Below, piece after piece: positions 62,547 through 64,000 of a stretch of 64,000 bases of DNA. The notes beneath the pieces were generated by a model. The model was not told where the DNA came from. It saw nothing but the letters and a program-made list of their open reading frames with translations, and did no database searches. The translations under genes were made by a program, and so were the position numbers. Origin of the DNA: Pseudomonas sp. PSB18 (lineage in GTDB: Bacteria > Pseudomonadota > Gammaproteobacteria > Pseudomonadales > Pseudomonadaceae); contig NZ_NOIN01000007.1 of NCBI RefSeq assembly GCF_014596565.1, forward strand, positions 124,001 through 188,000, in the 5' to 3' direction. The first letter of the stretch is position 1. The number at the start of each line of letters is the position of its first letter.

Positions 62547-63821
62547 TTACCAGTTCCGGCGTTTGATGCGCGTGAGTTCACTTTCCAGGTCGACCAGCGC
62601 CTGATCGACCGGCAACTCTCCGGCCAGTACCCCGTGGACCTGGTCGAAGAACGCATTGGAGACCCGGGGATAACGGGCGGCAGTGATAGCGGCGGGGCGC
62701 ATGACCCCATCGTTGAGGATGCTGTGCAGTTGGCTGTAATACGGCATGGCCGCGAGCAGTTCAGGGTCTTGATAGAGCGACTCGATAACCGGGTTGTAGG
62801 CGCCCACCAGCGCACGATGCTTCTGTTGTTGAGCGCTGGTCAGGTAGCTCACCAGTTCAGCGGCCAGCTTGGGCCTGGCGCTGTAGCGCGATACTGCCAG
62901 GCCCCAGCCACCGAGGGTGGAGGCATGGCTGCCGGTCGCGCCGCCACGGGGCAGGGGCGCGACCCCGACCTTGTCTTTCACCGAACTGTCCGGACTTTGC
63001 ACCAGGGCCCAGGCATACGGCCAGTTGCGCATGAACAGGGCATTTCCCGACTGGAATACCCCACGTCCTTCTTCTTCGGTGTAGTTGAGCACGCCACGGG
63101 GGGAGATATCGCCTATCCAGCTTTTCGCCAGCGTCAACGCAGTTCGTGCGGCCTGGTTGTTGACCACGATGTCGCCTTGCGGATTGACCAGGCCGCCGTC
63201 CGGTTGACTGCTGATCCACTCCAGTGCGTTGCACGTCAGGCCTTCATAGGCCCGACCCTGGAAGACGTAGCCCCATGCGTTGGCATTCCCGGCGTTGCGC
63301 TCCGCCTGCTGCACAGCCCTGGCGGTAGCGGTCATTTCCTCCCAGGTCTGCGGGACCTGCTTGTTGTACTTATCGAGCAAATCCTTGCGGTAATACAACA
63401 GTCCCGAGTCGGTGAACCACGGCATCGTGACCAGCCGCCCACTCACGGTGGCGTTATCCACCTGGGCCTGGAAGTAGCCTTGGGTCGCGTTGGCAGGGAG
63501 TACCTCGCGCAGGTCCAGCAAATGGTTGGCCAGCATTCCCGGCCAGACCATGTCGATCTGGATGATGTCGATGTCGCTGGATTGCGCACTGAGGATCTGC
63601 TGGTAGAACGACAACCGCTCGGTTGCCGAGTTAGGTGTGGAGACCACGTCGACGCTGTGGCCGGTCTGTTTCGACCAGGCCTCGACAGCCTCCTTGCACA
63701 GTTGCAATTCCGCACCCACCGCACCGCAGGAGATCGTCAGATCGGCTGCGCTGGAAAGGCAGGGAAGCCCGGCAAAAACGCTGAACAGCGCTGCCGGAAG
63801 GAGCGATTTGAGTCGTTTCAT
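62547..63821 (-). CDS. Sugar ABC transporter binding protein
   Basis: 424 residues with a signal peptide (MKRLKSLLPAALFSVFAGLPCLSSA). A family-1 solute-binding protein: LTISCGAVGAELQLCKEAVEAWSKQTGHSVDVV at the start and GGWGLAVSRYSARPKLAAELVSYLTS near the hinge. It captures the sugar, probably sucrose or another fructoside judging by the GH32 gene in the operon. AGAGGG precedes ATG 63821; the frame is open upstream. First gene of the operon, close behind a LacI-type operator. Confidence 0.88.
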   Translation of the reverse strand: MKRLKSLLPAALFSVFAGLPCLSSAADLTISCGAVGAELQLCKEAVEAWSKQTGHSVDVVSTPNSATERLSFYQQILSAQSSDIDIIQIDMVWPGMLANHLLDLREVLPANATQGYFQAQVDNATVSGRLVTMPWFTDSGLLYYRKDLLDKYNKQVPQTWEEMTATARAVQQAERNAGNANAWGYVFQGRAYEGLTCNALEWISSQPDGGLVNPQGDIVVNNQAARTALTLAKSWIGDISPRGVLNYTEEEGRGVFQSGNALFMRNWPYAWALVQSPDSSVKDKVGVAPLPRGGATGSHASTLGGWGLAVSRYSARPKLAAELVSYLTSAQQQKHRALVGAYNPVIESLYQDPELLAAMPYYSQLHSILNDGVMRPAAITAARYPRVSNAFFDQVHGVLAGELPVDQALVDLESELTRIKRRNW

Positions 63822-63851
63822 AAAGCCCTCTTTATTTTTGTTTTTATAAAA

Positions 63852-63863
63852 GTTAACGTTAAC
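63852..63863. promoter_or_regulatory. LacI-type operator GTTAACGTTAAC
   Basis: A perfect 12-bp palindrome with the central CG of LacI/PurR-type operators, 31 bp upstream of the binding-protein start, where it would overlap the promoter or the transcription start. It lies between the divergent sugar-import operon and the gene starting at 63990. Confidence 0.6.
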
Positions 63864-63989
63864 ATCGCCAAATGTAGCAGCGTATTTGCGATGAGGCATC
63901 CTTTTTTTCGTGGAATGTGACAATTGACCCTCCATGGAAAAAAGGTCGGTCGCGAGACAGAACAATAAAAACAAAACAGGGAAATCCAC

Positions 63990-64000
63990 ATGCAGAAAGC
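63990..64000 (+). CDS. Start of a divergent gene, cut by the window edge
   Basis: ATG at 63990 preceded by AGGGA at 9-10 nt spacing; only three codons (Met-Gln-Lys) are inside the window. Facing a sugar ABC operon across a LacI operator, it could encode a sugar porin, but this is inference from position only. Confidence 0.4.

Overview
The window is a 64 kb piece of a high-GC chromosome from a Pseudomonas of the fluorescens group. The evidence is a complete mannitol operon in the mtlE-F-G-K-D-Y-Z order with mtlR, a MexEF-OprN efflux operon, LpxO, DUF1652 and DUF2790 proteins, and many copies of the GTGGGAGCGAGCCTGCTCGC REP/REPIN repeat. I saw no rRNA, tRNA, prophage, insertion sequence or CRISPR array.

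Layout. 1-5 kb: an exported alpha/beta hydrolase, a YhhS-type MFS transporter, the ABC-F ATPase YbiT and the lipid A hydroxylase LpxO. 5.5-8.5 kb: a ku-ligD end-joining operon whose LigD lacks the phosphoesterase domain. 8.7-13.7 kb: a small exported peptide, a soluble aldose dehydrogenase, and an SDR/Bcr-type efflux operon facing a regulator that fuses a TetR to an OhrR-like MarR. 13.8-16 kb: an attenuator-controlled short ilvA and two small Pseudomonas-family genes, one behind a perfect ANR box. 16-26 kb: the mannitol regulon (ABC importer MtlEFGK, dehydrogenase MtlD, xylulokinase MtlY, fructokinase MtlZ, AraC-type MtlR).

26-39 kb is a signalling block: a glycosyltransferase, a single-domain response regulator, and a divergent five-gene operon (CHASE3-GAF hybrid kinase with three receivers, CheR, CheB, receiver-kinase, receiver). 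A KaiC-like double ATPase overlaps a hybrid kinase with a degenerate receiver, and a TPR protein lies beyond. The same palindrome, CTTGTACAAG, sits about 90 bp upstream of both the response regulator and the KaiC gene.

39-46 kb holds oprN-mexF-mexE and an exported solute-binding-like protein. 46.7-55.8 kb holds a type I secretion system (ABC, membrane fusion, outer-membrane protein) followed by its apparent substrate, a 1528-residue serralysin-like zinc protease with 13 long RTX repeats. 56-57 kb: a YCII protein and a PhnB-like protein. 57-64 kb: a second sugar regulon (LacI regulator, GH32 beta-fructosidase, ABC importer) with a LacI-type operator in front of the binding protein and the first codons of a divergent gene at the right edge.

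The most interesting items are the TetR-MarR fusion with a likely fossil operator in its linker, the KaiC/CheB/CheR signalling block with its shared palindrome, the ilvA attenuator in front of an enzyme without an allosteric domain, the repeat-expanded RTX protease, and the reduced LigD with altered ligase motifs. Everything here was read by eye; functional names rest on recognised family motifs, not on database searches.
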